64,000 nucleotides of DNA, taken from contig NZ_CP023676.1 in assembly GCF_003030305.1 (NCBI RefSeq), positions 1,116,001 through 1,180,000 on the forward strand, read 5' to 3'. Position numbers and translations under genes: made by a program. Within the stretch, counting starts at the first letter, position 1; the number at the start of each line of letters is the position of its first letter. The notes under the pieces are model-generated. The model had not been told where the DNA came from. It saw nothing but the letters and a program-made list of their open reading frames with translations, and searched no databases. Source of the DNA: Cutibacterium acnes. GTDB lineage: Bacteria > Actinomycetota > Actinomycetes > Propionibacteriales > Propionibacteriaceae. This document shows, piece by piece, positions 33,235 to 41,538 of the stretch.

Positions 33235-33787
33235 GGATTACCGTCTCGAGTTCGCCGAGGAACTGGTCGGGGTTCCGGATCCCTTCAGGAGGTTCTGGAC
33301 CCCGTATCGGATGGCGTATATCTCTGGTGAAAATAAGCCTCGAGGTAACCGGCCGGAGGATGGTTGTCCCTTCTGTAGAGCCCCGCAGCGTAGCGACGAG
33401 GACGCCCTTATCGTCCACCGTGGCGAGCACTGCTACGTCATTATGAACCTTTATCCCTACGGACCTGGGCACATGCTGGTATGCCCTTACCGCCACGTTG
33501 CTGGGTACGTCGATGCAACCCAAGACGAAGTCGTCGAGATGGCCGAGCTCACCCAGGATGCCATCCGGACCCTCCAGGAGGTGTCCCGTCCACAAGGGTT
33601 CAACGTAGGCATCAATCAGGGGGCATCCGGTGGTGCCGGGGTTGCCGCGCACCTGCATCAACACGTCATCCCGCGGTGGACCGGCGATACCAACTTTCTG
33701 CCCATCGTTGCCGGGGTCCGTGCTGTACCGCAATTGCTCGGCGATGGGCGCCAGATGCTTGCCGATGCGTGGGTGGGTCATGCTTGA
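33227..33787 (+). CDS. HIT-domain protein (AP4A phosphorylase-like)
   Basis: A 186-residue HIT-family nucleotide hydrolase/phosphorylase. It contains [17 protein letters not shown], a zinc-like CxxC, then [50 protein letters not shown] with the HxHxH catalytic triad. In M. tuberculosis the orthologue between thrS and the PI-phosphate synthase gene (Rv2613c) is a diadenosine tetraphosphate phosphorylase; the same position here supports that role by inference. It overlaps thrS by 8 bp and the following gene by 8 bp. Confidence 0.88.
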   Translation: MTEDYRLEFAEELVGVPDPFRRFWTPYRMAYISGENKPRGNRPEDGCPFCRAPQRSDEDALIVHRGEHCYVIMNLYPYGPGHMLVCPYRHVAGYVDATQDEVVEMAELTQDAIRTLQEVSRPQGFNVGINQGASGGAGVAAHLHQHVIPRWTGDTNFLPIVAGVRAVPQLLGDGRQMLADAWVGHA

Positions 33788-34403
33788 GCACTTCCGTGCT
33801 GGCTGGGCCAAGGTCATGAATCCCATTGCCGACGCCTTGCTGAGAGCCCATGTCACCCCTGACGTGGTCACCTGGATCGGAACCATTGGCGCCGTGCTGA
33901 TGGCGCTTATCTGCTTCCCGCAGGGCTGGCTGTGGCAGGGACCATGGTTGGTTACTCTGTTTATCTTCTCCGATTCGCTTGACGGCAACATGGCTCGCAA
34001 ACTGGGTCGTCACTCCCAATGGGGATCCTTCCTGGACTCTACCCTGGACCGCTTCGGTGACGCCGCGATCTTTACTGGAGTGGCCTTGTACTTCGCAGGA
34101 CCAGGGAACAGCGTGCTCTGGACAGCGATGGCTTGCGCGGCGTTGGTCTTCGGTATGGCGACCTCTTATGTGCGTGCCAAAGCTGAGTCTCTCGCCCTGG
34201 AGGCTAAGGTGGGCATCGCGACTCGTGCGGACCGTCTACTGGTGAGCCTGGTGGCCATCGAGATCACCGGGCTTGCCAGAGTAGGAGCCTTCCCACACTG
34301 GTGTGTGGTAGCGCTGCCAATTGCGTTGTGCTACCTGACGCTGGCAGGAGCAATCACCGTCGTCCAACGGATGGTGGCGGTGCGTCGGGCGTGTGAGTCG
34401 TGA
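33780..34403 (+). CDS. pgsA1: Phosphatidylinositol phosphate synthase (CDP-alcohol phosphatidyltransferase)
   Basis: A 207-residue integral membrane enzyme. The CDP-alcohol motif is complete: SDSLDGNMARKLGRHSQWGSFLDSTLDR (DxxDGxxAR...GxxxDxxxD). The N-terminal MNPIADALLRAHVTPDVVTW and about five to six helices fit the actinobacterial PI-phosphate synthase group. It lies directly after thrS and HIT, which is the conserved mycobacterial context; the acyltransferase and mannosyltransferase genes that follow in mycobacteria are absent here. The product would feed phosphatidylinositol and its mannosides. The ATG is inside the HIT coding end (8-bp overlap). Confidence 0.83.
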   Translation: MLEHFRAGWAKVMNPIADALLRAHVTPDVVTWIGTIGAVLMALICFPQGWLWQGPWLVTLFIFSDSLDGNMARKLGRHSQWGSFLDSTLDRFGDAAIFTGVALYFAGPGNSVLWTAMACAALVFGMATSYVRAKAESLALEAKVGIATRADRLLVSLVAIEITGLARVGAFPHWCVVALPIALCYLTLAGAITVVQRMVAVRRACES

Positions 34404-34448
34404 GAAAGGACTTCACAGGGTGGCCGGGCTCCCGGATGAGGGATGCCG

Positions 34449-35102
34449 ATGACTAGGGTGGATGTCGTGACGCGCACCTTGCCGCCTAATGAAGTTTCCG
34501 AGGCCAACCCGTGGGATACCGACCGGTTCTGGACGGTTCCTAATGTCCTGTCGGTCATCCGACTCATCGGTGTACCCATTTTCCTGTGGTTGGCTTTAGG
34601 GCCGCGCGCAGACGGTTGGGCAGTCGCAGTGCTTGCCGTGGCAGGCCTGACGGATTGGCTTGACGGTCGGATAGCCCGCCGCTGGCACCAAGTGTCCCGC
34701 ATTGGGCAGATGCTCGATCCGGTTGCCGACCGTCTCTACATCTTTGCAACCGTTATTGCCCTGACTCTACGTGACGTAATTCCGTTATGGCTGGTGATTG
34801 TCCTTATCGCTCGCGACGTGTGTATGGCCTGTCTCATGCCAGCTCTGCGTACACGTGGATTTACATCTCTGCCGGTGCACTTCGTCGGAAAAGCAGCGAC
34901 CTTTTGCCTGCTGTACTCCTTCCCGCTGGTGTTACTTGGGCGCTTCGGTACCGGTGGATGGACGGCGTGTAGGGTGCTGGGATGGGCCTTCGCGGTATGG
35001 GGGACAGGTCTCTACTGGTGGGCTTTCTTCCTCTACCTAGTTCAGACCATCCGCATCGTTCGGACGCTGCCACGCATCAGTTCGCGGGGTGAGTATTCGT
35101 GA
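34449..35102 (+). CDS. CDP-alcohol phosphatidyltransferase (PgsA2-like)
   Basis: A 217-residue membrane enzyme with the motif TDWLDGRIARRWHQVSRIGQMLDPVADR. It begins WTVPNVLSVIRLIGVPIFLWLAL, typical of the phosphatidylglycerophosphate/cardiolipin synthase branch. The orthologue in M. tuberculosis (PgsA2, Rv1822) heads the same gene string that follows here, ending at a MerR regulator. The precise alcohol acceptor is not settled. Starts at 34443, 34449 and GTG 34467 are possible; 34449 has GAGGG at useful spacing. It overlaps the DUF881 start by four bases. Confidence 0.82.
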   Translation: MTRVDVVTRTLPPNEVSEANPWDTDRFWTVPNVLSVIRLIGVPIFLWLALGPRADGWAVAVLAVAGLTDWLDGRIARRWHQVSRIGQMLDPVADRLYIFATVIALTLRDVIPLWLVIVLIARDVCMACLMPALRTRGFTSLPVHFVGKAATFCLLYSFPLVLLGRFGTGGWTACRVLGWAFAVWGTGLYWWAFFLYLVQTIRIVRTLPRISSRGEYS

Positions 35103-35866
35103 AGCAGCGTCCAGATGCGTCAATGGACTTGCTGAGGGAGGTTCGCGGGCAGGCCTTGGACCAGGGCTACCAGGAACACCACGATCGGAACCCTGGCGCC
35201 ACCTCTCGCCGCCCAGTCGGGGTAATAGCGGTGGCGTTGCTTCTGGTGACGGGCGTGCTCATTGGTATCGCGTGGCGGTCGACCGTTGCACGGGCCCCCT
35301 TAGACGCGCGGGAACGCAAAAATCTTGTCGCCCACGTGCAATCAGCTCAGGCCCACGAGTCGGCCCAGCACGCCGAATTGGCGAAGCTTCGTGCGTCTGT
35401 TAATGTCATGAAGGCTGCGGAGGCTACGCCACGCAACGATGAGGCCGGTCAAGACTCCGCGATGATTCCGATGGCGGGTCCAGGGGTGCGTATCATCCTT
35501 GATGACGCGAATGCTGCTCCTGCCGATGAACTTGGCGATAAGGATATGCGGAAGCTAGTCAATGCGGTGTGGCAGTCCGGGGCGGAAGCGGTAGCCATCA
35601 ACGGACACCGTATTGGACCTCGCACTGCGATTCGCTCTGCTGGATCGGCGATCACGGTGGACTACGTTTCGCTGTCTCGCCCGTACGTTGTCGAAGCTAT
35701 TGGCTCACCGCAGAAGCTGCCGGCCGAGTTGGCAGATACACCTGGCGGCCGTTGGATGACCTATCTCAGGGACAATTCGTCAATCACCTACCAAGTAACG
35801 ACGAAGGATCGGGTCTCAGTTCCAGGATCGAAGGCATCGGTGAGTCACGCGAGCCCTCATCGTTGA
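35099..35866 (+). CDS. DUF881 family membrane-anchored protein (first copy)
   Basis: A 255-residue bitopic protein: cytoplasmic N-terminus of about 40 residues, one transmembrane helix (VGVIAVALLLVTGVLIGIAW), a coiled segment (ERKNLVAHVQSAQAHESAQH), then the DUF881 domain with GPGVRIILDD and MRKLVNAVWQSGAEAVAINGHRIGPRTAIR. DUF881 (YlxW-like) proteins are usually near division or envelope genes and their function is not settled. GTG at 35099 overlaps the upstream stop. It forms a sandwich with sbp and a second DUF881 gene. Confidence 0.82.
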   Translation: MKQRPDASMDLLREVRGQALDQGYQEHHDRNPGATSRRPVGVIAVALLLVTGVLIGIAWRSTVARAPLDARERKNLVAHVQSAQAHESAQHAELAKLRASVNVMKAAEATPRNDEAGQDSAMIPMAGPGVRIILDDANAAPADELGDKDMRKLVNAVWQSGAEAVAINGHRIGPRTAIRSAGSAITVDYVSLSRPYVVEAIGSPQKLPAELADTPGGRWMTYLRDNSSITYQVTTKDRVSVPGSKASVSHASPHR

Positions 35867-35908
35867 CAATGAGACGATGAACGGCAATGGCACATAGGAA
35901 GGACACCC

Positions 35909-36241
35909 ATGATTGCGCTCATCGGCCTGGTGGTCGGGATCATTATCGGTATCGTGGTTAACCCGACTCTACCTCCCGGTTTGCAGCCGTATCTGCCGAT
36001 CATGATCGTCGCTGCTCTGGACGCCATCTTTGGTGCGGTGCGTGCCTATTTAGCCCATACCTTCTCGGATCGTGTCTTTGTCGTCTCATTCTTGTCCAAC
36101 GTTGCCATTGCGGCTCTCATCGTTTGGGTGGGAGACCAGATTGGCGTGGGATCGCAACTGTCGACCGCTGTCGTCGTCGTTTTAGGCATCCGCATCTTTA
36201 CTAATGCTGCCGCCATCCGGCGTGAGGTGCTTCATGCCTGA
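35909..36241 (+). CDS. sbp: Small basic protein Sbp (DUF1290)
   Basis: A 110-residue membrane protein with about three helices: IALIGLVVGIIIGIVVNPTLP, LPIMIVAALDAIFGAVRAYL and FVVSFLSNVAIAALIVWVGDQIGVG. LDAIFGAVRA and SFLSNVAIAALI are the DUF1290 signatures. B. subtilis Sbp lies near division genes, and here it is flanked by two DUF881 genes, the order conserved in mycobacteria (Rv1823-Rv1825). The ATG has AGGAAGGA upstream. Confidence 0.87.
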   Translation: MIALIGLVVGIIIGIVVNPTLPPGLQPYLPIMIVAALDAIFGAVRAYLAHTFSDRVFVVSFLSNVAIAALIVWVGDQIGVGSQLSTAVVVVLGIRIFTNAAAIRREVLHA

Positions 36242-36986
36242 TCATCACGATCGACGGGAGTGGGCCGAGAATCATTGGCGCAAGATCGGCAAGGATCTGG
36301 CCTCGGTGTCTACTGGCCAGATCCTCGTCGCCATCATGTTGTGTTTGTGCTCATTCATGGTCGTCACTCAAGTACGATCCCGGCACGATCAGGACGCCTA
36401 CTCGACGATGAGTCGGGCCGACCTGGTGACGATGTTGGATTCGTTATCGGATTCGTCACGCCAGCTTGATTCTGAGATCGCTGACCTACGCGCTACGACA
36501 AGGGACCTCCAGTCGGGTGCTGATTCGCGCAAGGTGGCTCGGCAAGAAGCTGAAGAACGGCTCACTCGGATGAAAATCTTGGCTGGCACGATCCCCGTCC
36601 ACGGACCCGGTATCAAGATCACCATTGATGATCCTGAGGACAAGGTTACTTCAGATATGGTGCTTGATGCCGTTGAAGAGATGCGTGATGCCGGGGCCGA
36701 AGCCATGGTTCTCAATAACAAGGTGCGTATCGTTGCTGATACATGGTTTGCGGCAAGCCCAGACGGCCTGCAAGTCAGCGGTACGACCGTCACCCGCCCG
36801 TACACGTTGACGATTATTGGCCAACCACACGCTCTCAAAGAGGGAGCGAAGTTCCGTGGTGGTTTGGTTTCCCAGATGGAATCGGACAAGGTAGGTGCCA
36901 GTGTCGAGGTCACGACCTCGCGCGATCTCACTATTACGGCGGTGGCCCGTCCACAACCGATGACCCACGCCACACCGGTGAGATGA
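36234..36986 (+). CDS. DUF881 family membrane-anchored protein (second copy)
   Basis: A 250-residue protein built like the first copy: short basic N-terminus, one transmembrane helix (TGQILVAIMLCLCSFMVVTQV), a coiled coil (about residues 60-115), then DUF881 with GPGIKITIDD, AVEEMRDAGAEAMVLNNKVRIV and TVTRPYTLTIIGQPHAL. The ATG lies within the sbp stop region (8-bp overlap). The two copies differ clearly in sequence, so this is an old duplication and not a recent one. Confidence 0.82.
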   Translation: MPDHHDRREWAENHWRKIGKDLASVSTGQILVAIMLCLCSFMVVTQVRSRHDQDAYSTMSRADLVTMLDSLSDSSRQLDSEIADLRATTRDLQSGADSRKVARQEAEERLTRMKILAGTIPVHGPGIKITIDDPEDKVTSDMVLDAVEEMRDAGAEAMVLNNKVRIVADTWFAASPDGLQVSGTTVTRPYTLTIIGQPHALKEGAKFRGGLVSQMESDKVGASVEVTTSRDLTITAVARPQPMTHATPVR

Positions 36987-37062
36987 GGCAGGCATCAATG
37001 CTCTCGGCGCGGTACTCTGCGAGTATAAAGATTTTTACGTCGCCCGTGTCATGGAGGTGGTG

Positions 37063-37455
37063 ATGACCGAGATTCCCGATCATGTATTGTGCACCTCGGA
37101 TCACCTGTGGATTAGGCCCGGCAACGGTAGCCGGGTGCGACTCGGAGTCACGTCAGTCCTCCTGGACCATTTTGGACCGGTGGAATCAGTGTCTCTTCCC
37201 GATGACGGTGAGGAGGTCGTTTCCGGGGATTCCTGTGGAGACGTGGAGTTTTCCGTGCGTACCTGGGAGATTATTTCGCCAGTAGCCGGAGAGGTTGTTG
37301 CGGTGAACCCGTCGATTGACGCTGACCAGGTTGAGGCGGACCCGTGGGGGGACGGATGGCTCTTCGACGTGAGACTGTCAGACCCCGAGCAGTTGGACGA
37401 GTTGCTTGACCCTGACGAATACCTCGCGAGCGTGGGGGAGGTACCCCTAAAATGA
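37063..37455 (+). CDS. GcvH-like protein lacking the lipoyl lysine
   Basis: A 130-residue lipoyl-domain protein in the position held by gcvH (Rv1826) in mycobacteria. The fold is recognisable: DHLWIRPGNGSRVRLGVTSVLLDHFGPVESVSLP, then SPVAGEVVAVNPSIDAD and DPWGDGWLFDVRLSDP. Normal GcvH carries the lipoylated Lys in ESVKAASDIYAPVSG. Here the aligned stretch is EFSVRTWEIISPVAG, with Val at the lysine position and Arg next to it. It therefore cannot be lipoylated in the usual way and is unlikely to work in glycine cleavage. It may have become a structural or regulatory partner of the GarA-like gene it overlaps (ATGA). Confidence 0.8.
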   Translation: MTEIPDHVLCTSDHLWIRPGNGSRVRLGVTSVLLDHFGPVESVSLPDDGEEVVSGDSCGDVEFSVRTWEIISPVAGEVVAVNPSIDADQVEADPWGDGWLFDVRLSDPEQLDELLDPDEYLASVGEVPLK

Positions 37456-38030
37456 CTACTCCGGAGACCCCCGAGAGCGAGGACGCGAACATGAATAAGT
37501 GCCCCATGTGCGGCCACGTCAGTGAGGATGGCGCAAACTTCTGCTCCCGATGTGGGACCCGTCTTGGGGTGCCCATTGACACACCGGGGGACAACACTGG
37601 CGTGATCCCGACCATTACCGAACCAACGGTGGCTGAAGAAACCTCTCCCAATGTGGATCTTCCAGCCGGCGTCTTGCAGGACATCGCCGATCTTCCTGCT
37701 GAGAACGCCATGCTGATTGTGCGACGTGGCCCGAATCTCGGCGCCCAATTTCTGCTGGATCAGGACGAGACGACGGCAGGGCGTTCTACGCATTCCGATA
37801 TCTTCCTTGACGACATCACGGTGTCTCGTCACCATGTGAAGTTCATTCGTCAAGATGGCCGAATGGTCGTTGAGGACCAAGGCAGCCTCAATGGTACTTA
37901 CGTCAATCGCACTCTTGTCGATGGGTCGGCGGTCCTACGCGATGGCGACGAGGTGCAGATCGGAAAGTTCCGGATGACCTACCACACCGGTGGTACGGCA
38001 TCGGGGACGAGTGGGGCCGGTCGCGTCTGA
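37452..38030 (+). CDS. garA: GarA/OdhI-like FHA protein with N-terminal zinc ribbon
   Basis: A 192-residue protein. The FHA domain (about residues 85-180) has TTAGRSTHSDIFLDDITVSRHH and DQGSLNGTYVNRTLV, giving the phosphothreonine-binding Arg, Ser, Arg-His and Asn. The N-terminus adds a zinc ribbon (CPMCG at 17-21, CSRCG at 31-35). GarA in mycobacteria and OdhI in corynebacteria inhibit 2-oxoglutarate dehydrogenase and are switched by phosphorylation of an ETTSVFR motif. That motif is not visible here; the linker reads TEPTVAEETSPNVDLPAG. Regulation is thus probably different. Coupled to the GcvH-like gene and to the MerR gene by stop/start overlaps. Confidence 0.83.
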   Translation: MTTPETPESEDANMNKCPMCGHVSEDGANFCSRCGTRLGVPIDTPGDNTGVIPTITEPTVAEETSPNVDLPAGVLQDIADLPAENAMLIVRRGPNLGAQFLLDQDETTAGRSTHSDIFLDDITVSRHHVKFIRQDGRMVVEDQGSLNGTYVNRTLVDGSAVLRDGDEVQIGKFRMTYHTGGTASGTSGAGRV

Positions 38031-38743
38031 TGCCAAGGTCTGTCCGCACTATCGGACAGGTCATGAAGACTCTCAAACCGGATTTTCCCGATCTGAGCAT
38101 TTCCAAGATCCGATTTCTAGAGTCCGAGGGCCTGTTGTCCCCTGAGAGGGCACCATCGGGATACCGCAAGTACTCCGATTCTGACGTCGAGAGATTGCGG
38201 TATATCCTGACCTGCCAGCGTGACCACTTCCAACCATTGCGGGTCATCAGGGACCACTTGGAAATGATGGACCGAGGCGAGGAGCCCCCGGTTTCCGAGG
38301 CACCTCCTTTGCCCACTGAGAACGAGGGGACTCCTGATCCTCAGCCTCAGCCGACAGGTCAAGGAATTGTCCGGACCCGTGGCCCTATCCGGATGAACCG
38401 ACGTGAACTCATCCGTGCCTCTGGCATTACCGAGGCCATGCTCATGGAGCTTGAGCGTCACCAGCTGGTACGGCCCAAGCGGGGAGCCTCGTACTTCGGT
38501 CAAGAGGCCCTCGTTATCTGTGTCGCAGCACGTCGATTGGCGGCTTACGGCATGGATACTCGTCACATGCGTGCCATCAGGCAGGCTGCGGAGCATGAAG
38601 CCGGACTTATAGAACAGGCCCTTATCCCACACGCGCGGCATCCTGAGCAGGCTTCAAAGATTGCTGCTGAGACGACCAAGGTAATGATGCACGCTCATAC
38701 CGCCATGGTCTACGACATGTTGGAACATTGGTCGGGTAACTGA
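38030..38743 (+). CDS. MerR-family transcriptional regulator (Rv1828-like)
   Basis: A 237-residue regulator. The winged HTH is at the N-terminus: SISKIRFLESEGLLSPERAPSGYRKYSDSDVERLRYIL. A long second domain (RMNRRELIRASGITEAMLMELERHQLVRPKRGASYF and AAEHEAGLIEQALIP) resembles another HTH plus dimerisation helices, as in Rv1828. No metal-binding cysteines of CueR type are seen. Its start overlaps the garA stop by one base (TGATG). Targets are not deducible. Confidence 0.87.
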   Translation: MPRSVRTIGQVMKTLKPDFPDLSISKIRFLESEGLLSPERAPSGYRKYSDSDVERLRYILTCQRDHFQPLRVIRDHLEMMDRGEEPPVSEAPPLPTENEGTPDPQPQPTGQGIVRTRGPIRMNRRELIRASGITEAMLMELERHQLVRPKRGASYFGQEALVICVAARRLAAYGMDTRHMRAIRQAAEHEAGLIEQALIPHARHPEQASKIAAETTKVMMHAHTAMVYDMLEHWSGN

Positions 38744-38773
38744 TCGACATGGGGTCCGCGCTAGGCTGATCGC

Positions 38774-39253
38774 ATGGTCTTGCTCGAGGTTGCCGAGATT
38801 CGGACCGAGCCTGTCTCCGGAGCGGCGGTGCTGCTGCTCCGTGAAGCTGATGGTCGACGCCATCTTGCCTTATGGATCGCGGATCCTGAAAAAACAGCTA
38901 TTGCGGATGCCATCAACGAAACGGAGCCTGTGCGTCCCCTCACCCACGACCTACTGGCGCGTGCCATCGCAGTCCTGTGTGAGGAAGAGCCGCAGTGCAT
39001 CATTACCAAGGTTGAGGACGGCATTTGGTTCGGTGAACTGGTGCTAGGCGATATGCGTATCGACGCTCGACCCTCCGATCTGGTGGCCCTTGCCCTACGT
39101 CTTCCAGTACCGATCTGGTGCACCGAGGAAGTCATCTCCACGGCCGGGATTCTCCTCGATGCTGGCCCTGAGGACGCTCTCGAAGAGTTCCGGCACTTCC
39201 TTGATGACGTTAGCCCTGACGACTTTGGGCCGGGACCCTCGACCTCTGGTTGA
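38774..39253 (+). CDS. Bifunctional nuclease family protein (DUF151)
   Basis: A 159-residue BFN-domain protein. VLLLREADGRRHLALWIADPEKTAIADAIN, PLTHDLLARAIAVL and DIRIDARPSDLVALALRLPVPIWC-like text (here MRIDARPSDLVALALRLPVPIWCTEE) are the DUF151 signature. The family was described as nucleases in plants; the bacterial role is uncertain. It lies between two MerR regulators in the same order as Rv1828-Rv1830. The ATG is 30 bp after the first MerR gene. Confidence 0.87.
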   Translation: MVLLEVAEIRTEPVSGAAVLLLREADGRRHLALWIADPEKTAIADAINETEPVRPLTHDLLARAIAVLCEEEPQCIITKVEDGIWFGELVLGDMRIDARPSDLVALALRLPVPIWCTEEVISTAGILLDAGPEDALEEFRHFLDDVSPDDFGPGPSTSG

Positions 39254-39434
39254 CCTTAAGGCTACAGTAAAACACCTAGTGAAATGCATGTTTGAGGTAG
39301 GAGAGTGCAAACGATGTGAGGCAGGCGGCGTGGCTTCGACGCTGCTGGAGGCTTGCGCCGTAGCGTCAAGGACGTCGGCGAGGCGCCACGCTTCGTCAAT
39401 GAGACCATGAGTAGAACTGGTGAAGGGTGACGAT

Positions 39435-40022
39435 ATGGCAACGACCGGTGAGCAGCCGAGTGTTGAGATTCCCCTCGACGGCCACGCGCGTCGCGGTCAG
39501 GACGCTCTTTTCGAGGGAGACTTTGCCCCGCTGCCTGAGGACATCGGATTCCGAGGCCCGGTCGCATCCGGTGCTGCTGGCATTAGCTATCGTCAGCTCG
39601 ATTACTGGGCGCGAACCGGCTTGGTTCGTCCGGAGATTCGCGCAGCTCGTGGCTCGGGAAGTCAGCGCCTGTACTCTTTCCGCGACATCCTCATGCTCAA
39701 GGTTGTTAAGCGTCTCCTTGACGCTGGGGTATCTCTTCAACAGATCCGGGTGGCTATTGACCATCTACGCAGCAACGGGGCTGAGGACCTCTCTCGCGTC
39801 ACTCTCATGAGCGACGGGGTCTCGGTGTACGAGTGCACTAATGACAACGAAGTCATTGACCTGCTGCATGGCGGGCAGGGGATGTTCGCTATTGCGCTAG
39901 GAGGGGTGTGGCGCGACGTTCAGGGAAGTCTTGCCGAACTGCCTAGCGAGCGTCTCAATCCGGTCGTGGACACTGAGCTCGACGAGTTCACTGCACGCAG
40001 AATCGCCAAGCACGCCTCCTGA
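39435..40022 (+). CDS. MerR-family transcriptional regulator (Rv1830-like)
   Basis: A 195-residue regulator whose HTH is internal (about residues 50-115): GISYRQLDYWARTGLVRPEIRAARGSGSQRLYSFRDILMLKVVKRLLDAGVSLQQIRVAIDHL. The C-terminal part (SDGVSVYECTNDNEVIDLLHGGQGMFAIALGGVWRDV) is typical of the group that closes this conserved cluster. ATG 39435 is chosen over GTG 39420 because GGGTGA is better placed. A 181-bp gap separates it from the nuclease gene and may carry its own promoter. Confidence 0.87.
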   Translation: MATTGEQPSVEIPLDGHARRGQDALFEGDFAPLPEDIGFRGPVASGAAGISYRQLDYWARTGLVRPEIRAARGSGSQRLYSFRDILMLKVVKRLLDAGVSLQQIRVAIDHLRSNGAEDLSRVTLMSDGVSVYECTNDNEVIDLLHGGQGMFAIALGGVWRDVQGSLAELPSERLNPVVDTELDEFTARRIAKHAS

Positions 40023-40129
40023 TTACGTGGTCATCGAGGGGGAGATGATCTCGCTCGGTTTCCTCCTTACGATCGGTGAGCGTGCATCAAGAGCTTCCTC
40101 CATGCGATGATCTCAACGAGGAGGCTCCC

Positions 40130-41386
40130 GTGAAGGACACCATCACCGGCATCATGAAGCGGCCCAGCATCGCCCATCTGCTGCGAGCCCACACCCGGTT
40201 TAACCGACGTCTTGGCAATCATTTCGCCGCGTCCATTACTTATTTCACGGTGCTGGCGATCATCCCGGTCGTTGCATTTGCCTTTGCGGTGTTGGGATTG
40301 GTGTTAAGCCGTTTGAGCCCCTACTTGCTTAACCAGGTCGTGGATTCAGTCGTAGGCCTGGCTACCGAATCCAGCGATAAGCAACAGATTCGCGCCATCA
40401 TTGAGAATGCCATGAAAGTCGGTGGATCTGTCTGGGCGTTCGTTGTCTCTATCCTGACTGCGTTGTGGGCCGGAATTGGGTGGGTCGGAAACATCCGCAA
40501 GGGAATTCAAGCGGAGTGGGCTCCCGACTTTGACATGGTTGGTGATGACCGTGGTTTCATGCGAGCCAAACTCTCCGATATGCTCACATTCCTCGGTTTG
40601 TTACTGGTGACCTTATTGACGATCATCACCTCCCAGGTTGGCTCCTCCATGACCGGCATGCTGGCCCGGTGGACCGGCCTCGATTCGGTTCCTGGATACG
40701 GCTTGTTGCTAACGCTGGCAGGCCTAGTGGCGACGACGATTGCGGGTTGGCTCCTCTTCATTTTCTTATACACCGTTATGCCGCGAGTCAAGACGAGTTG
40801 GCCGCCAATTCTCAAAGGGTCCCTGGCGGCTGGATTCGCCCTTGCGCTGGTGCAGGTGGGTGCCGGATACCTCGTACGGGCCTTCAACTCTAACAAAGCT
40901 GTTCAAGCCTTCGGGTCGATCATCATTGTCATGCTGGTCTTTGATCTCGTCGCTCGATTGATCCTCTTTATTGCGTCGTGGATTGCGACTGCGAACCAGC
41001 CGGCTATCGATAAGGAATGGAACGATTGCGACGAGCCGTTGCTTGGACGCGAGGATTGTATGACGGCTGAAGGGCACTGGGAAGCAGCCTTAGCGGACCG
41101 CACCGCTAAGCAGGCGACGAAGGACGACGAGGATGATAAGGAGGTCGTTCCCCCGGGGTACACGGTCGTTGATGGCGTTGCTCGAGAAAACAGCAATGGG
41201 GGAGACCAATGGCGTTATAAGACGGAAGACGCGGTAAGCCTCGACAACGCACCCGCGAGTTCTGGCACGGTTGCCTCGTCGTACACCAAGCCTCACCGTT
41301 GGCCAATCATTGGTGCGAGTATTGTCGGTGCTATCGGGGGCATGGCAGTTAGCGCCATACTCGGTCGACGCCGCGAGGAACGTTGA
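40130..41386 (+). CDS. YihY/BrkB family membrane protein
   Basis: A 418-residue integral membrane protein. The core (residues ~30-300) has six helices and the signatures FNRRLGNHFAASITYFTVLAIIPVVAFAF, ALWAGIGWVGNIRKGIQAEW and LVFDLVARLILFIASWIATA. The family was once called ribonuclease BN; that enzyme activity is not supported, and transport or export is suspected. A ~120-residue acidic C-terminal tail ends in another hydrophobic helix (WPIIGASIVGAIGGMAVSAIL) and RRREER. GTG 40130 has GAGGAGG upstream; a longer frame from GTG 40076 lacks such a site. Confidence 0.82.
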   Translation: MKDTITGIMKRPSIAHLLRAHTRFNRRLGNHFAASITYFTVLAIIPVVAFAFAVLGLVLSRLSPYLLNQVVDSVVGLATESSDKQQIRAIIENAMKVGGSVWAFVVSILTALWAGIGWVGNIRKGIQAEWAPDFDMVGDDRGFMRAKLSDMLTFLGLLLVTLLTIITSQVGSSMTGMLARWTGLDSVPGYGLLLTLAGLVATTIAGWLLFIFLYTVMPRVKTSWPPILKGSLAAGFALALVQVGAGYLVRAFNSNKAVQAFGSIIIVMLVFDLVARLILFIASWIATANQPAIDKEWNDCDEPLLGREDCMTAEGHWEAALADRTAKQATKDDEDDKEVVPPGYTVVDGVARENSNGGDQWRYKTEDAVSLDNAPASSGTVASSYTKPHRWPIIGASIVGAIGGMAVSAILGRRREER

Positions 41387-41504
41387 ACCACTGATTGCGT
41401 GTTGTGTGATGTCTGGTCCGCTCACGGCGAGGCGACTTCAACTAAGCTGCCCAGCTGTGGCCTTGGTGGCGCTCGTCCAAGGTGTGATAAGTCCCCACGT
41501 CGTC

Positions 41505-41520
41505 GGGTCCTCTCGGACCC
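41505..41520. other. Short hairpin before the MFS gene
   Basis: GGGTCC-TCTC-GGACCC lies 18 bp ahead of the putative TTG start. A second 6-bp repeat (CCTTGG...CCAAGG) lies at 41461-41482. They may be a yihY terminator or a leader structure of the transporter mRNA; sequence alone does not decide. Confidence 0.35.
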
Positions 41521-41538
41521 AGAAAGGGAATTGCGACT

